Part shown: piece after piece, positions 1 to 8,051 of the stretch
Numbering within the stretch: position 1 is the stretch's first letter
Layout of the letters: the number at the start of each line of letters is the position of its first letter
Source of the DNA: Pseudomonas graminis
Lineage (GTDB): Bacteria; Pseudomonadota; Gammaproteobacteria; Pseudomonadales; Pseudomonadaceae
NCBI RefSeq assembly: GCF_001705435.1
Contig: NZ_MDEN01000069.1
Location: 62,001 to 126,000, forward strand
Direction: 5' to 3'
Length of the DNA stretch: 64,000 bases
Notes under the pieces: generated by a model
What the model was told of the DNA's origin: nothing
The model's database searches: none
Seen by the model: the letters and a program-made list of their open reading frames with translations, nothing else
Position numbers and translations under genes: made by a program

Positions 1-2
1 GC

Positions 3-1070
3 GGCAGCGTAGCTGTAGGGGCCATTGCCGGTGGGGCGGCTGGATCGCTCGCCTTTGGGGCGGGTGCGTTACCGGGAGCTGTAGTGGGTGGCGGCATAGG
101 CGCGCAAGTCGGCAACTTGATTCTGTTGGGGATGGGACTTTCAGCCATCGCCGATTATTTCTATCAAGGGCTACCTCCTTGTCTTGCAAGCATTTATGAG
201 GGCATCGTCACCGCATGGACCGCTGAGGACGGTGTCAGACCTGCAGGCCTTGATCCTACAGGCGCATCCGCATGGATAGTTGACGAGCGTATAGACGCAG
301 CAGCGAGAAAACTTGCCAGCGGTCAGGAGCAGTTGGTAATGCTGTTGCTGACAGCCATTGTTACTTATATCTCTAGAGGACAGATTAAGGCTGGAGTCGT
401 GGGCAGTCTGGACGGCATTGCCGCGCGCAGCGCAAAACTTCAAGCAGACATGACTAACAAAGAGGTTGCTGGTTGGTTAGCTCGGAATGAACGAGGTTTG
501 CTGGCACTTCCTGAATTGCGAGTAAGCGAACCAATGCCACTGGCTAAAAAAGAACTAGAACCCAGGGTTTCGAAGCAGCCACAAAGACCAGAAATAAACT
601 CAAAAGAGCAAGAAACCGGTGTCCCGATACAGCCAGAAAGACCAAAAGCAAATAAAAGAGAGGACGAACAACATCCTAATGGGAATCCCGTTTTAGGTGT
701 ATTGGAAGACAGTGTATTCGCACAAAAAATGTCTAAGCCGGCCAAGGAGTTTAGCGACAAAGGAAAAGATATTTATTCTGAGGCTGCCGGGCATTCTATA
801 ATAACCGTGGCCGATCTTACGAGCGCTTTGGAAAAAGGTACTATTACCCCTCGCCAAGTACCTTTAGACTACGTTATTATCGACGGCCACAACGTAATAG
901 CGAACACCCGGAGTTTAACAGCGCTTATAAGTGCTGGGATACCCAAAAGTCAATGGTATGGGGCTAATAAAACAGGAGTCATAGCTTACGATGATGTAAC
1001 CTTTGATGAGCTTGTCAAAGCACAGCTTAGAAAAAATTACAACGGTTCCGTACTTGATGCCAGGAGATGA
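3..1070 (+). CDS. Polymorphic toxin of the DUF6861-like family, 5' end missing
   Basis: The reading frame is open to the left edge, so the gene starts outside the window; the first internal ATG at 84 is not the true start. The visible part opens with a glycine/alanine-rich hydrophobic stretch, then a conserved region of about 150 residues (to about base 530) that aligns almost residue for residue with the product at 44526-45970. Bases 540-680 encode a Lys/Pro/Glu-rich linker with two imperfect repeats (QPQRPEIN and QPERPKAN). The last ~100 residues are unrelated to the other toxin and carry the pattern DYVIIDGHNVIANTR followed by AGIPKSQW. I recall this tail from the C-termini of various Rhs and CdiA proteins, but I cannot name its activity. 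A small gene follows after 6 bp, as expected for an effector-immunity pair. Base use from 540 on is AT-richer than the core genome, which suggests acquisition. The toxin role is inferred from architecture. Confidence 0.75.
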   Translation, partial: GSVAVGAIAGGAAGSLAFGAGALPGAVVGGGIGAQVGNLILLGMGLSAIADYFYQGLPPCLASIYEGIVTAWTAEDGVRPAGLDPTGASAWIVDERIDAAARKLASGQEQLVMLLLTAIVTYISRGQIKAGVVGSLDGIAARSAKLQADMTNKEVAGWLARNERGLLALPELRVSEPMPLAKKELEPRVSKQPQRPEINSKEQETGVPIQPERPKANKREDEQHPNGNPVLGVLEDSVFAQKMSKPAKEFSDKGKDIYSEAAGHSIITVADLTSALEKGTITPRQVPLDYVIIDGHNVIANTRSLTALISAGIPKSQWYGANKTGVIAYDDVTFDELVKAQLRKNYNGSVLDARR

Positions 1071-1076
1071 TAGCTT

Positions 1077-1475
1077 ATGAAACTCTTACAGCCCCAAAAG
1101 CTTTTGGATCTCGATACCGTTTTGCCTTCAGATGGTGAAGATTATGTTGAGATGTCTTGGGTCGATAACTCGCTCACACTTAACATCTATTACGATCCGG
1201 AGCTTCCCGGTATCGTGCGGGCAAAAAAAGCCTTTGTCTTTTTGTCGCCTAGCTATTTCGTAAAGACACCGTTCCCGGGGCATAGCTTTTTTAGTTGCCC
1301 TGACGACCGGGATTTATCGTTGCTGAGCTGTTTGGTGGAGTACAAAAGCTCAGAAATGCTGGATATCGCGAATAAGCCCCCCGGCTTGCCTAGATACCGG
1401 CATTTTCGGGTATACCTACACTCTGTAGGGGCGGCACTCCACATCGTTGCGCAGTCATTTGAAGTTATAGACTAG
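1077..1475 (+). CDS. Putative immunity protein for the upstream toxin
   Basis: This encodes a 132-residue soluble protein with no signal peptide or membrane segment. It starts 6 bp after the toxin stop, with an AGGAG ribosome site that overlaps the toxin's last codons. Composition is acidic and aromatic, typical of cytoplasmic immunity proteins. I do not recognise the family. The immunity role rests only on position (directly downstream of a variable toxin C-terminus), size and low GC. Its last 11 bases overlap the 3' end of the convergent kptA gene. Confidence 0.6.
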   Translation: MKLLQPQKLLDLDTVLPSDGEDYVEMSWVDNSLTLNIYYDPELPGIVRAKKAFVFLSPSYFVKTPFPGHSFFSCPDDRDLSLLSCLVEYKSSEMLDIANKPPGLPRYRHFRVYLHSVGAALHIVAQSFEVID

Positions 1476-2022
1476 TCTTGAGAGGAAGCCACTCCGCAGG
1501 GACTTTATCGATTAGCCACACTGCGTTTTCGGCCTTATAAAACTTGAAGCCCATTTCATGCATTCGAAGGGCTTCAATTTTCAGGACAACTGGCTTGCCA
1601 TAGCGAAGCCCTACGGAATGTGCAGTTTCTGGGCTTTCCGACAAGTGCACATGATGACGTACTCCCGGACTGAGTCCTTTCTCATAGATTGATTCCAAGA
1701 ATCTGGTGGCCGTACCATGGTAGAGGAGTGTGGGCGGTATCATCTGCGTGTGTTGAAGATTTACTGTGCGAGTTGAATGACCTTGCGCGGCTCGGATAAG
1801 TTGTCGGCTTTCTGAAATAATAAATCTTTTCTTCTCGCTTTCGTTAACCACCTTTTCCAACAGGTCTCGGTCAATAACGCGATTATTTCTCGAGGCGCAC
1901 AGGATTAGCGCATCGATATCGGCCCATCCATCTGAATCCAGCTCCAAGCCGATGGCTTCTGGTTCATGCCTTAAGACATAACTTAAAAACTTGCTGGTTT
2001 CGTCAAGTAATTTCTTGTCCAC
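1465..2022 (-). CDS. kptA: RNA 2'-phosphotransferase, KptA/Tpt1 family
   Basis: Enzymes of this family remove an RNA 2'-phosphate by transferring it to NAD+, producing ADP-ribose 1'',2''-cyclic phosphate. The 185-residue length is normal for bacterial KptA. Visible family motifs are SYVLRHEP near residue 15 with the conserved Arg18, RAAQGHS at about 77-83, LYHGT, the GVRHHVHLS segment, and the closing AVWLIDKVPAEWL. The start is GTG at 2022, preceded by GAGGAATCG; no in-frame ATG fits. Fungal and plant Tpt1 act in tRNA splicing, whereas the bacterial substrate is not established. It overlaps the neighbouring immunity gene tail-to-tail and shares its lower GC, so it seems to travel with the toxin island. 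A repair or protective role there is only a guess. Confidence 0.9.
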   Translation of the reverse strand: MDKKLLDETSKFLSYVLRHEPEAIGLELDSDGWADIDALILCASRNNRVIDRDLLEKVVNESEKKRFIISESRQLIRAAQGHSTRTVNLQHTQMIPPTLLYHGTATRFLESIYEKGLSPGVRHHVHLSESPETAHSVGLRYGKPVVLKIEALRMHEMGFKFYKAENAVWLIDKVPAEWLPLKTSL

Positions 2023-2340
2023 ACCGATTCCTCATAATGGCCAGCATTAAACGTGAAAGCTAAAGCTTCATCCGAAGAAAATCAATCCTGACCTCTGCTG
2101 TATCGTTATTCAGCAACGTTGGAACATTCTTGAGCGGTTAGGTATTCCAATGACACCTTTCTTATGATCTCGGCGGCACCGAAAAAATTCTTTATATCGG
2201 TCCAGAATTTCCTAGGCCAAGTTGGTTTTTTTTAGGCACCTCAGACCAACAATTCATCCCTTCGGCTGATCCGATCGACGCGCCCAGGCCCTACAGTGCA
2301 TATTTTCAAGCCCGCACCTGCACCGTGAAAAGGGATTCCT
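2023..2340. other. Intergenic region between kptA and the acyl-CoA ligase
   Basis: This is 318 bases without a credible gene. The part near 2170-2235 is AT-rich, with runs of A and T, and could hold the promoter of the acyl-CoA ligase. Base composition changes from AT-rich to GC-rich at about 2250, which I take as the right border of the toxin island. No repeat or attachment site was recognised. Confidence 0.5.
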
Positions 2341-4017
2341 ATGCTGCACACCCGCGTGATTCCGCCCGCCGAAGGGGCGTACCCGTACCCTCTGTTGATC
2401 AAGCGACTGCTGCTGTCCGGCGTGCGCTACGAAAAGACCCGTGAGATCGTTTACCGGGACCATTCGCGCTATTCGTATCAAATGCTCAACGAGCGCATCT
2501 GCCGGCTGGCCGGTGCGCTGACCGCGGCGGGGGTCAAGGCGGGTGACACCGTGGCGGTGATGGATTGGGACAGCCATCGTTACCTGGAATGCATGTTTGC
2601 CATTCCAATGATTGGTGCGGTGGTGCATACCATCAACGTGAGGCTGTCGCCCGAGCAGATCCTGTTCACCATGAACCACGCTGAAGACAAGCTGGTGCTG
2701 GTCAACAGCGAGTTTGTGCCCCTCTACAACGCCATCGCCGGGCAACTGACGACGGTGGAAAAAACACTGTTACTGACCGATACCGATGGCGCTACCACCG
2801 ACCTGCCCAACCTGGTCGGTGAGTACGAAGCGTTGCTGGCCGCGGCGAGTCCGCATTATCAGTTCGAGGATTTCGACGAGAACTCGGTGGCGACCACGTT
2901 CTACACCACCGGCACCACGGGCAACCCAAAGGGGGTGTATTTCACCCATCGCCAGCTCGTGCTGCACACCTTGGCCGTTGCGACGATCATGGGCAGCGTC
3001 GAAGGCATCCTTGGCGGCGACAAGGTTTACATGCCGATCACGCCGATGTTCCACGTTCATGCGTGGGGCGTGCCGTATGCCGCCACCATGCTGGGCGTCA
3101 AGCAGGTGTACCCCGGCCGCTACGACCCCGAGTTGCTTGTGGCGCTGTGGCAAAAGGAGAAGGTCACGTTCTCGCACTGCGTGCCCACCATTATGCAGAT
3201 GGTGCTCAACGCCAAAGCCGCCCAGGACATGGATTTCACCGGCTGGCACATCATCATCGGCGGCAGCTCGCTCAATCGTTCGCTGTACGAAGCGGCCAAG
3301 GCCAAGGGCATTCAGCTGTCTGCGGCCTACGGCATGTCCGAGACCGGGCCGTTGGTGTCGGTTGCGCACTTGAACGACGACCTGATGGCCGCCAGTGAAG
3401 ACGAACGCACCACGTACCGAATCAAGGCCGGGGCGCCGGGCGTGCTGGTCGAGGCAGCGATTGTCGATGGCGAGGGCAACTTTCTGCCATCCGACGGCGA
3501 GACCCAGGGCGAACTGGTGCTGCGTGCGCCGTGGCTGAGCGAAGGGTATTACCGCGAGCCGGAGAAGGGCGCCGAACTGTGGGCCGGCGGCTGGCTGCAC
3601 ACCGGTGACGTGGCGACGCTGGACAGCATGGGCGGGATCGACATTCGCGACCGCATCAAAGATGTCATCAAGACGGGGGGCGAGTGGGTGTCTTCGCTGC
3701 AGCTGGAGGATCTCTGCAGTCGCCATCCCGGTGTCCGTGAAGTGGCTGTGGTCGGCATCGCTGATCCGCAGTGGGGCGAGCGCCCGTTTGCGCTGTTGGT
3801 CGCCCGCGAGGGTCACGTTCTGGATGCCAAGATCCTGAAAGAACACCTCAAGCCGTTTGTGGAACAGGGGCACATTAACAAGTGGGCGATTCCGAGCCAG
3901 ATCGCCCTTGTTACCGAAATTCCCAAGACCAGTGTCGGCAAGCTCGACAAGAAGCAGATCCGCCAGAACATCCTCGAATGGCAGGGCAGCAACAGCGCTT
4001 TCCTCTCCACGCTCTGA
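2341..4017 (+). CDS. Fatty-acid--CoA ligase (AlkK-like, AMP-forming)
   Basis: It activates a carboxylic acid, probably a medium-chain fatty acid, to the CoA thioester through an acyl-adenylate. The 558-residue protein shows the ANL-superfamily signatures: the phosphate-binding loop YTTGTTGNPKGV near residue 190, the adenylate motif YGMSETGP, the hinge region GWLHTGDVA followed by DRIKDVIKTGGEWVSS, and the C-terminal catalytic lysine in PKTSVGKLDK. The start follows AAAGGGATTCCT. Downstream on the same strand are DUF1302 and DUF1329 genes and a MalT-like regulator. I recall the same arrangement around PP_0763-PP_0767 of P. putida, where the ligase handles medium-chain acids, so the substrate range is inferred from that. 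AMP-forming ligase family is certain; chain length is not. Confidence 0.9.
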   Translation: MLHTRVIPPAEGAYPYPLLIKRLLLSGVRYEKTREIVYRDHSRYSYQMLNERICRLAGALTAAGVKAGDTVAVMDWDSHRYLECMFAIPMIGAVVHTINVRLSPEQILFTMNHAEDKLVLVNSEFVPLYNAIAGQLTTVEKTLLLTDTDGATTDLPNLVGEYEALLAAASPHYQFEDFDENSVATTFYTTGTTGNPKGVYFTHRQLVLHTLAVATIMGSVEGILGGDKVYMPITPMFHVHAWGVPYAATMLGVKQVYPGRYDPELLVALWQKEKVTFSHCVPTIMQMVLNAKAAQDMDFTGWHIIIGGSSLNRSLYEAAKAKGIQLSAAYGMSETGPLVSVAHLNDDLMAASEDERTTYRIKAGAPGVLVEAAIVDGEGNFLPSDGETQGELVLRAPWLSEGYYREPEKGAELWAGGWLHTGDVATLDSMGGIDIRDRIKDVIKTGGEWVSSLQLEDLCSRHPGVREVAVVGIADPQWGERPFALLVAREGHVLDAKILKEHLKPFVEQGHINKWAIPSQIALVTEIPKTSVGKLDKKQIRQNILEWQGSNSAFLSTL

Positions 4018-4023
4018 CGCTTT

Positions 4024-4073
4024 CCTTCGCGGCCATTTTCATCGTTCATTGCTTTGAAAATGTGCCGCGAAGG
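4024..4073. repeat. Long inverted repeat after the acyl-CoA ligase
   Basis: CCTTCGCGGC-CATTTTCA at 4024-4041 is mirrored by TGAAAATG-TGCCGCGAAGG ending at 4073. This gives about 18 paired bases with one bulge and a 14-base loop. No run of T follows, so it is not a standard intrinsic terminator. It may protect the 3' end of the ligase mRNA or be a degenerate extragenic palindrome. Confidence 0.6.
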
Positions 4074-4379
4074 CTCTACTCCGGCGTCTTCCTTGCCAAT
4101 TCTTCTTTTTCAGCCATGCTCCCCCTGCGATGTGATTGGCCACTCTGGCGTCGGCGTGCCAGAGGTGTTGGCGCTGTAAATCACACTTTAGAGGGATCAA
4201 GCAGCAGCACCTGCTGGCTATAGTCGGCAGTAGGTTGGTACCGGAGAAAAGCGCATCGATCGTTTCGCAGTTGATTGGCTGCCCGATCAGCGTTGACACC
4301 AGGCACTGCGGCCCGTCCGCCTGAGTCGTTTCCGGAAGCACCCACTGCCATAAAAATAAAAGCACATGGAGTAGCGTCG
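4074..4379. other. Intergenic region before the DUF1302 gene
   Basis: These 306 bases separate the ligase hairpin from the DUF1302 start. Several short frames cross it but none has a ribosome site or a recognisable product. A GGAG about 12 bases before 4380 serves the DUF1302 gene. I see no clear operator; a promoter for the DUF1302-DUF1329 pair probably lies here because the ligase transcript reaches a strong hairpin first. Confidence 0.4.
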
Positions 4380-6302
4380 ATGACATCAGCTAACCAGTTC
4401 TGGCGCCGGGCTAAATTGCCCTTGGCCGTCAGCCTCGCTTCCACGCTCGCCGGCCCTGCATTCGGCGTCAGTTTCAATATCGGAGAAATCGAAGGCAACT
4501 TCGACTCGTCGCTCTCAGTAGGGGCAAGCTGGTCCACCCAGAATGCCAACAAGAACCTGATCGGCTCCAACAACGGCGGTCACGGTCTTTCGCAAACCTC
4601 CGACGACGGTCACTTGAACTTCAAAAGCGGAGAAACGTTTTCGAAGATCTTCAAGGGCATTCACGATCTCGAACTGAAGTACGGCGACACCGGTGTGTTC
4701 CTGCGGGGCAAGTATTGGTACGACTTCGAGCTCAAGGACGAAGGCCGCGACTTCAAGGACATCAGCGATTCCGGCCGCAAAGAGGGCGCCAAGTCTTCAG
4801 GTTTCGAGCTGCTCGACGCTTTCGTCTATCACAACTATTCCATTGCCGATGAGCCGGGTTCGGTGCGTCTGGGCAAGCAAGTCGTCAGTTGGGGTGAAAG
4901 TACCTTCATCCAGGGCGGCATCAACAGCATCAACCCGGTCGACGTGTCCGCGTTCCGGCGTCCTGGCTCGGAAATCAAGGAAGGCCTGATTCCGGTCAAC
5001 ATGTTCTACCTGTCGCAAAGCCTGACCGAAAACCTGTCGGCAGAAGGCTTTTACCAGTTGGAATGGGACCAGACCGTCGTCGACAACTGCGGCACCTTCT
5101 TCTCGCAACCGGACGTCATCGCGGACGGCTGCAACAGCAACCTTGCCGTGCTGCGCACCCGCGACAGCCTCAATTCGGCTCTGCCAGCCGCGTTGCGTGG
5201 CCCCGTTCAAAGAACGCTGGCAGCGCGCGGCGTGAGTTTCGGCAGCCCTGACGAGGGCGCCGTGGTTGCCCGCGGCCCTGATCGCGATGCCCGGGACAGC
5301 GGCCAGTACGGCCTGGCCATGCACTATAACTTCGAGCCGCTGGACACCGAGTTCGGCGCTTATTACATGAATTACCACAGCCGTCTGCCGATCTTCAGCG
5401 GCAAGGGCGGGCCGGCGAGCGCCTACAGCGCAGCGGGTCTGGTGGGCGGTCTGGCGGCCAATGGCGTTCCTCGGGGTGTTGCTGCGGCCCTCGCGCCAAC
5501 CCTGTTGCCCGTCGTGGTCGCCGGCAACTCCAGTTACTACGTTGAATACCCGGAAGACATCCACCTGTTCGGCCTGAGCTTCTCCACCACCTTGCCCACC
5601 GGCACGGCGTGGAGCGGTGAACTGAGCTACCGCCCGAACGCACCGGTGCAGTTGAACACCACCGACATTCTGTATTCCGGCCTGTCGCCGCTGAACTCGA
5701 ACGTGTCGCTGCTGCAGGGCGCACCCGGCCAGGACCAGAAAGGCTATCGCCGCAAGGAAATCAGCCAGGCGCAGACCACTTTCACGCACTTCTTCGACCA
5801 AGTGATGGGCGCCGAACGTCTGACCGTGGTGGGTGAGGTCGGCTGGACCCATGTCGGCGGTCTGGAAAGCACCTCGAAACTGCGTTATGGCCGCGACCCG
5901 AGCTATGGCCCTGGCCCACTGCCGGGTGGTCAGTGCCAGACCCTCAACGCCAGCACCCTGGGCGCTGCCGCGCAGAACAACCTCAGCCGCTACTGCGAAA
6001 ACGATGGCTTCACCACCACCGATTCGTGGGGTTACCGCGCCCGCGCCATCTGGGATTACAACAACGTCTTCGCCGGTGTGAACCTGCGCCCGAGCGTGGC
6101 CTGGTCCCACGACGTCGACGGCTACTCGCCGGGTCCTGGCGGCAACTTCGAGGAAGGTCGCAAGGCCGTGAGTCTGGGCCTCGACGCCGAGTACCAGAAC
6201 ACCTACACCGCCAACCTTTCCTACACCAACTTCTTCGACGGCAAGTACACCACCGTGGACGACCGCGACTTCGTAGCACTCAGCTTCGGCATGAACTTCT
6301 AA
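4380..6302 (+). CDS. DUF1302 domain outer-membrane-type protein
   Basis: The start is ATG 4380, after GGAG. The longer frame back to 4275 has no ribosome site and would bury the signal peptide. The N-terminus (basic residues, then LPLAVSLASTLAGPAFG) is a signal peptide, followed directly by the typical DUF1302 opening VSFNIGEIEGNFDSSLS. The protein has about 640 residues, alternating polar/apolar beta-rich sequence, and a terminal Phe (FGMNF at the end), consistent with an outer-membrane beta-barrel. It is paired with a DUF1329 gene 8 bp downstream, the usual partner. The function of the family is not firmly established; links to uptake or processing of hydrophobic substrates, including fatty esters, come from context. 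Confidence 0.88.
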   Translation: MTSANQFWRRAKLPLAVSLASTLAGPAFGVSFNIGEIEGNFDSSLSVGASWSTQNANKNLIGSNNGGHGLSQTSDDGHLNFKSGETFSKIFKGIHDLELKYGDTGVFLRGKYWYDFELKDEGRDFKDISDSGRKEGAKSSGFELLDAFVYHNYSIADEPGSVRLGKQVVSWGESTFIQGGINSINPVDVSAFRRPGSEIKEGLIPVNMFYLSQSLTENLSAEGFYQLEWDQTVVDNCGTFFSQPDVIADGCNSNLAVLRTRDSLNSALPAALRGPVQRTLAARGVSFGSPDEGAVVARGPDRDARDSGQYGLAMHYNFEPLDTEFGAYYMNYHSRLPIFSGKGGPASAYSAAGLVGGLAANGVPRGVAAALAPTLLPVVVAGNSSYYVEYPEDIHLFGLSFSTTLPTGTAWSGELSYRPNAPVQLNTTDILYSGLSPLNSNVSLLQGAPGQDQKGYRRKEISQAQTTFTHFFDQVMGAERLTVVGEVGWTHVGGLESTSKLRYGRDPSYGPGPLPGGQCQTLNASTLGAAAQNNLSRYCENDGFTTTDSWGYRARAIWDYNNVFAGVNLRPSVAWSHDVDGYSPGPGGNFEEGRKAVSLGLDAEYQNTYTANLSYTNFFDGKYTTVDDRDFVALSFGMNF

Positions 6303-6310
6303 GGACAATA

Positions 6311-7681
6311 ATGAAAATGAAAATCACGAAGGGTCTGTTGCATGTGGGCGTGTTGGGGCTGTCGTTGCTGGCGACCAGCGTGATGGCGGCGGTGTCCGAC
6401 GCCGAAGCCGCCAAGCTGGGCACCACGCTGACGCCAATGGGCGCGGAGAAAGCCGGCAACGCTGCCAACACCATCCCGGCCTGGAGCCCGATGCCGACCA
6501 ACGCGGGCGCGGTGGACGACAAAGGTTTCCTGGCCAACCCATACGCCAGTGAAAAAGCGCAGTTCACCATCACGGCGCAGAACGTGGATCAGTACAAGGA
6601 CAAACTTGCCCCGGGCCAGTACGCGATGTTCAAGCGCTACCCGGACACCTACAAAATGCCGGTTTACCCGTCCCACCGTGGCGCCACTGTGCCGGCTGAC
6701 GTGTTCGCTGCGATCAAGAACAACGCCACCAGGACCAAGCTGGTGGGCGGCGGTAACGGCCTGGAGAATTTCGAGACCGCGGTGCCGTTCCCGATCCCGA
6801 AAGACGGCCTCGAGGTGATCTGGAACCACATCACCCGTTATCGTGGCGGCAGCGTCTCGCGTCTGGTCACCCAGGCCACGCCGCAGACCAACGGCTCGTT
6901 CAACCCGGTGTACTTCCACGATGAGTTCGTCTTTCGCGACAAGATGAAGGATTTCGATCCAAAGAATCCGGGCAACATCCTGTTCTATTTCAAGCAGGAA
7001 GTGACGGCGCCAGCGCGTCTGGCAGGCTCGGTGCTGCTGGTGCACGAAACCCTCGATCAGGTCAAAGAGCCGCGTGCGGCGTGGGTCTACAACGCCGGGC
7101 AGCGTCGTGTACGCCGTGCGCCGCAAGTGTCCTATGACGGGCCGGGCACCGCCGCCGACGGCCTGCGTACTTCCGACAACCTCGACATGTTCAACGGCGC
7201 GCCTGATCGGTACGACTGGAAGCTGATCGGCAAACAAGAGATGTACATCGCGTCCGACAGCTACAAGCTCGACGATCCGAAATTGAAATACGCCGACATC
7301 ATCAAGGCCGGCCACATCAATCAGGACCTGGCGCGCTATGAACTGCGTCGGGTCTGGCACGTGACCGCCACGCTGAAAGAAGGCCAGCGCCATATCTACG
7401 CCAAACGTGACTTTTTCATCGACGAAGACACCTGGCAGGCAGCGGTCATCGATCACTACGACGGTCGTGGTCAACTGTGGCGCGTGGCTGAAGCCCACGC
7501 CGAAAACTACTACGACAAGCAAGTGCCGTGGTACGCCCTCGAAGCCCTGTACGACTTGCAATCAGGTCGCTACCTGGCGCTGGGCATGAAGAACGAAGAG
7601 AAGAGGGCGTATGACTTCGGCTTCACCGCCACTGCCAGCGACTTCTCGCCCAACGCGCTGCGCCAGGAAGGCGTGCGCTAA
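6311..7681 (+). CDS. DUF1329 domain secreted protein
   Basis: The start is ATG 6311 with AAGGACAAT just before it; longer upstream frames overlap the DUF1302 gene and are spurious. The first ~26 residues (KMKITKGLLHVGVLGLSLL then ATSVMA) form a signal peptide. The mature 430-residue protein matches the DUF1329 pattern, including the early LGTTLTPMGAEKAGN block that gives it an LolB-like fold in known structures. It sits 8 bp after DUF1302, in the same operon, and is followed by an intrinsic terminator. It probably works in the envelope with DUF1302 on hydrophobic substrates activated by the upstream ligase. Biochemical role unknown. Confidence 0.88.
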   Translation: MKMKITKGLLHVGVLGLSLLATSVMAAVSDAEAAKLGTTLTPMGAEKAGNAANTIPAWSPMPTNAGAVDDKGFLANPYASEKAQFTITAQNVDQYKDKLAPGQYAMFKRYPDTYKMPVYPSHRGATVPADVFAAIKNNATRTKLVGGGNGLENFETAVPFPIPKDGLEVIWNHITRYRGGSVSRLVTQATPQTNGSFNPVYFHDEFVFRDKMKDFDPKNPGNILFYFKQEVTAPARLAGSVLLVHETLDQVKEPRAAWVYNAGQRRVRRAPQVSYDGPGTAADGLRTSDNLDMFNGAPDRYDWKLIGKQEMYIASDSYKLDDPKLKYADIIKAGHINQDLARYELRRVWHVTATLKEGQRHIYAKRDFFIDEDTWQAAVIDHYDGRGQLWRVAEAHAENYYDKQVPWYALEALYDLQSGRYLALGMKNEEKRAYDFGFTATASDFSPNALRQEGVR

Positions 7682-7786
7682 CGGCTGACCGTACAAGCGG
7701 AGAGCGTGCAATGTTGATCACAGCTACAGCGCACTGAAGTCCTCCGCTGTCTTACCCTATGGCTGATCCCCATGGAGCAGAAAGGA

Positions 7787-7815
7787 AACACTCCGAGCGA
7801 TCGGGGTGTTTTTTT
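7787..7815 (+). terminator. Intrinsic terminator after DUF1329
   Basis: AACACTCCGA, loop GCGA, TCGGGGTGTT, then a T run. The stem is 10 bp with one G-T pair. It ends the DUF1302-DUF1329 transcript. Confidence 0.9.
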
Positions 7816-8051
7816 GCCCGCGCTGACAGAGTCCCGCCTTCAGGCGACCTGCGCAGCGATCCTTTGCCACATGCCGCATTCCCCCGACGGCGCCGAACGT
7901 ACCTCCCCGGACATATAAACCAACATTCGCCCTGTTGATGGGATACGTTTTCTTACAGTCTTTCGTCTAACAATGTTCAAAAGGTTCCCCATAGCCGCTA
8001 GTCTCCCGACATCTGAACGCCGAACAACAAGCACTCCAACAAGAGCCGGCC

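Noticed and set aside
4797..6308. 503-codon frame on the minus strand across DUF1302
   Set aside because: Antisense shadow of a well-supported gene, with composition typical of the opposite strand of GC-rich codons.
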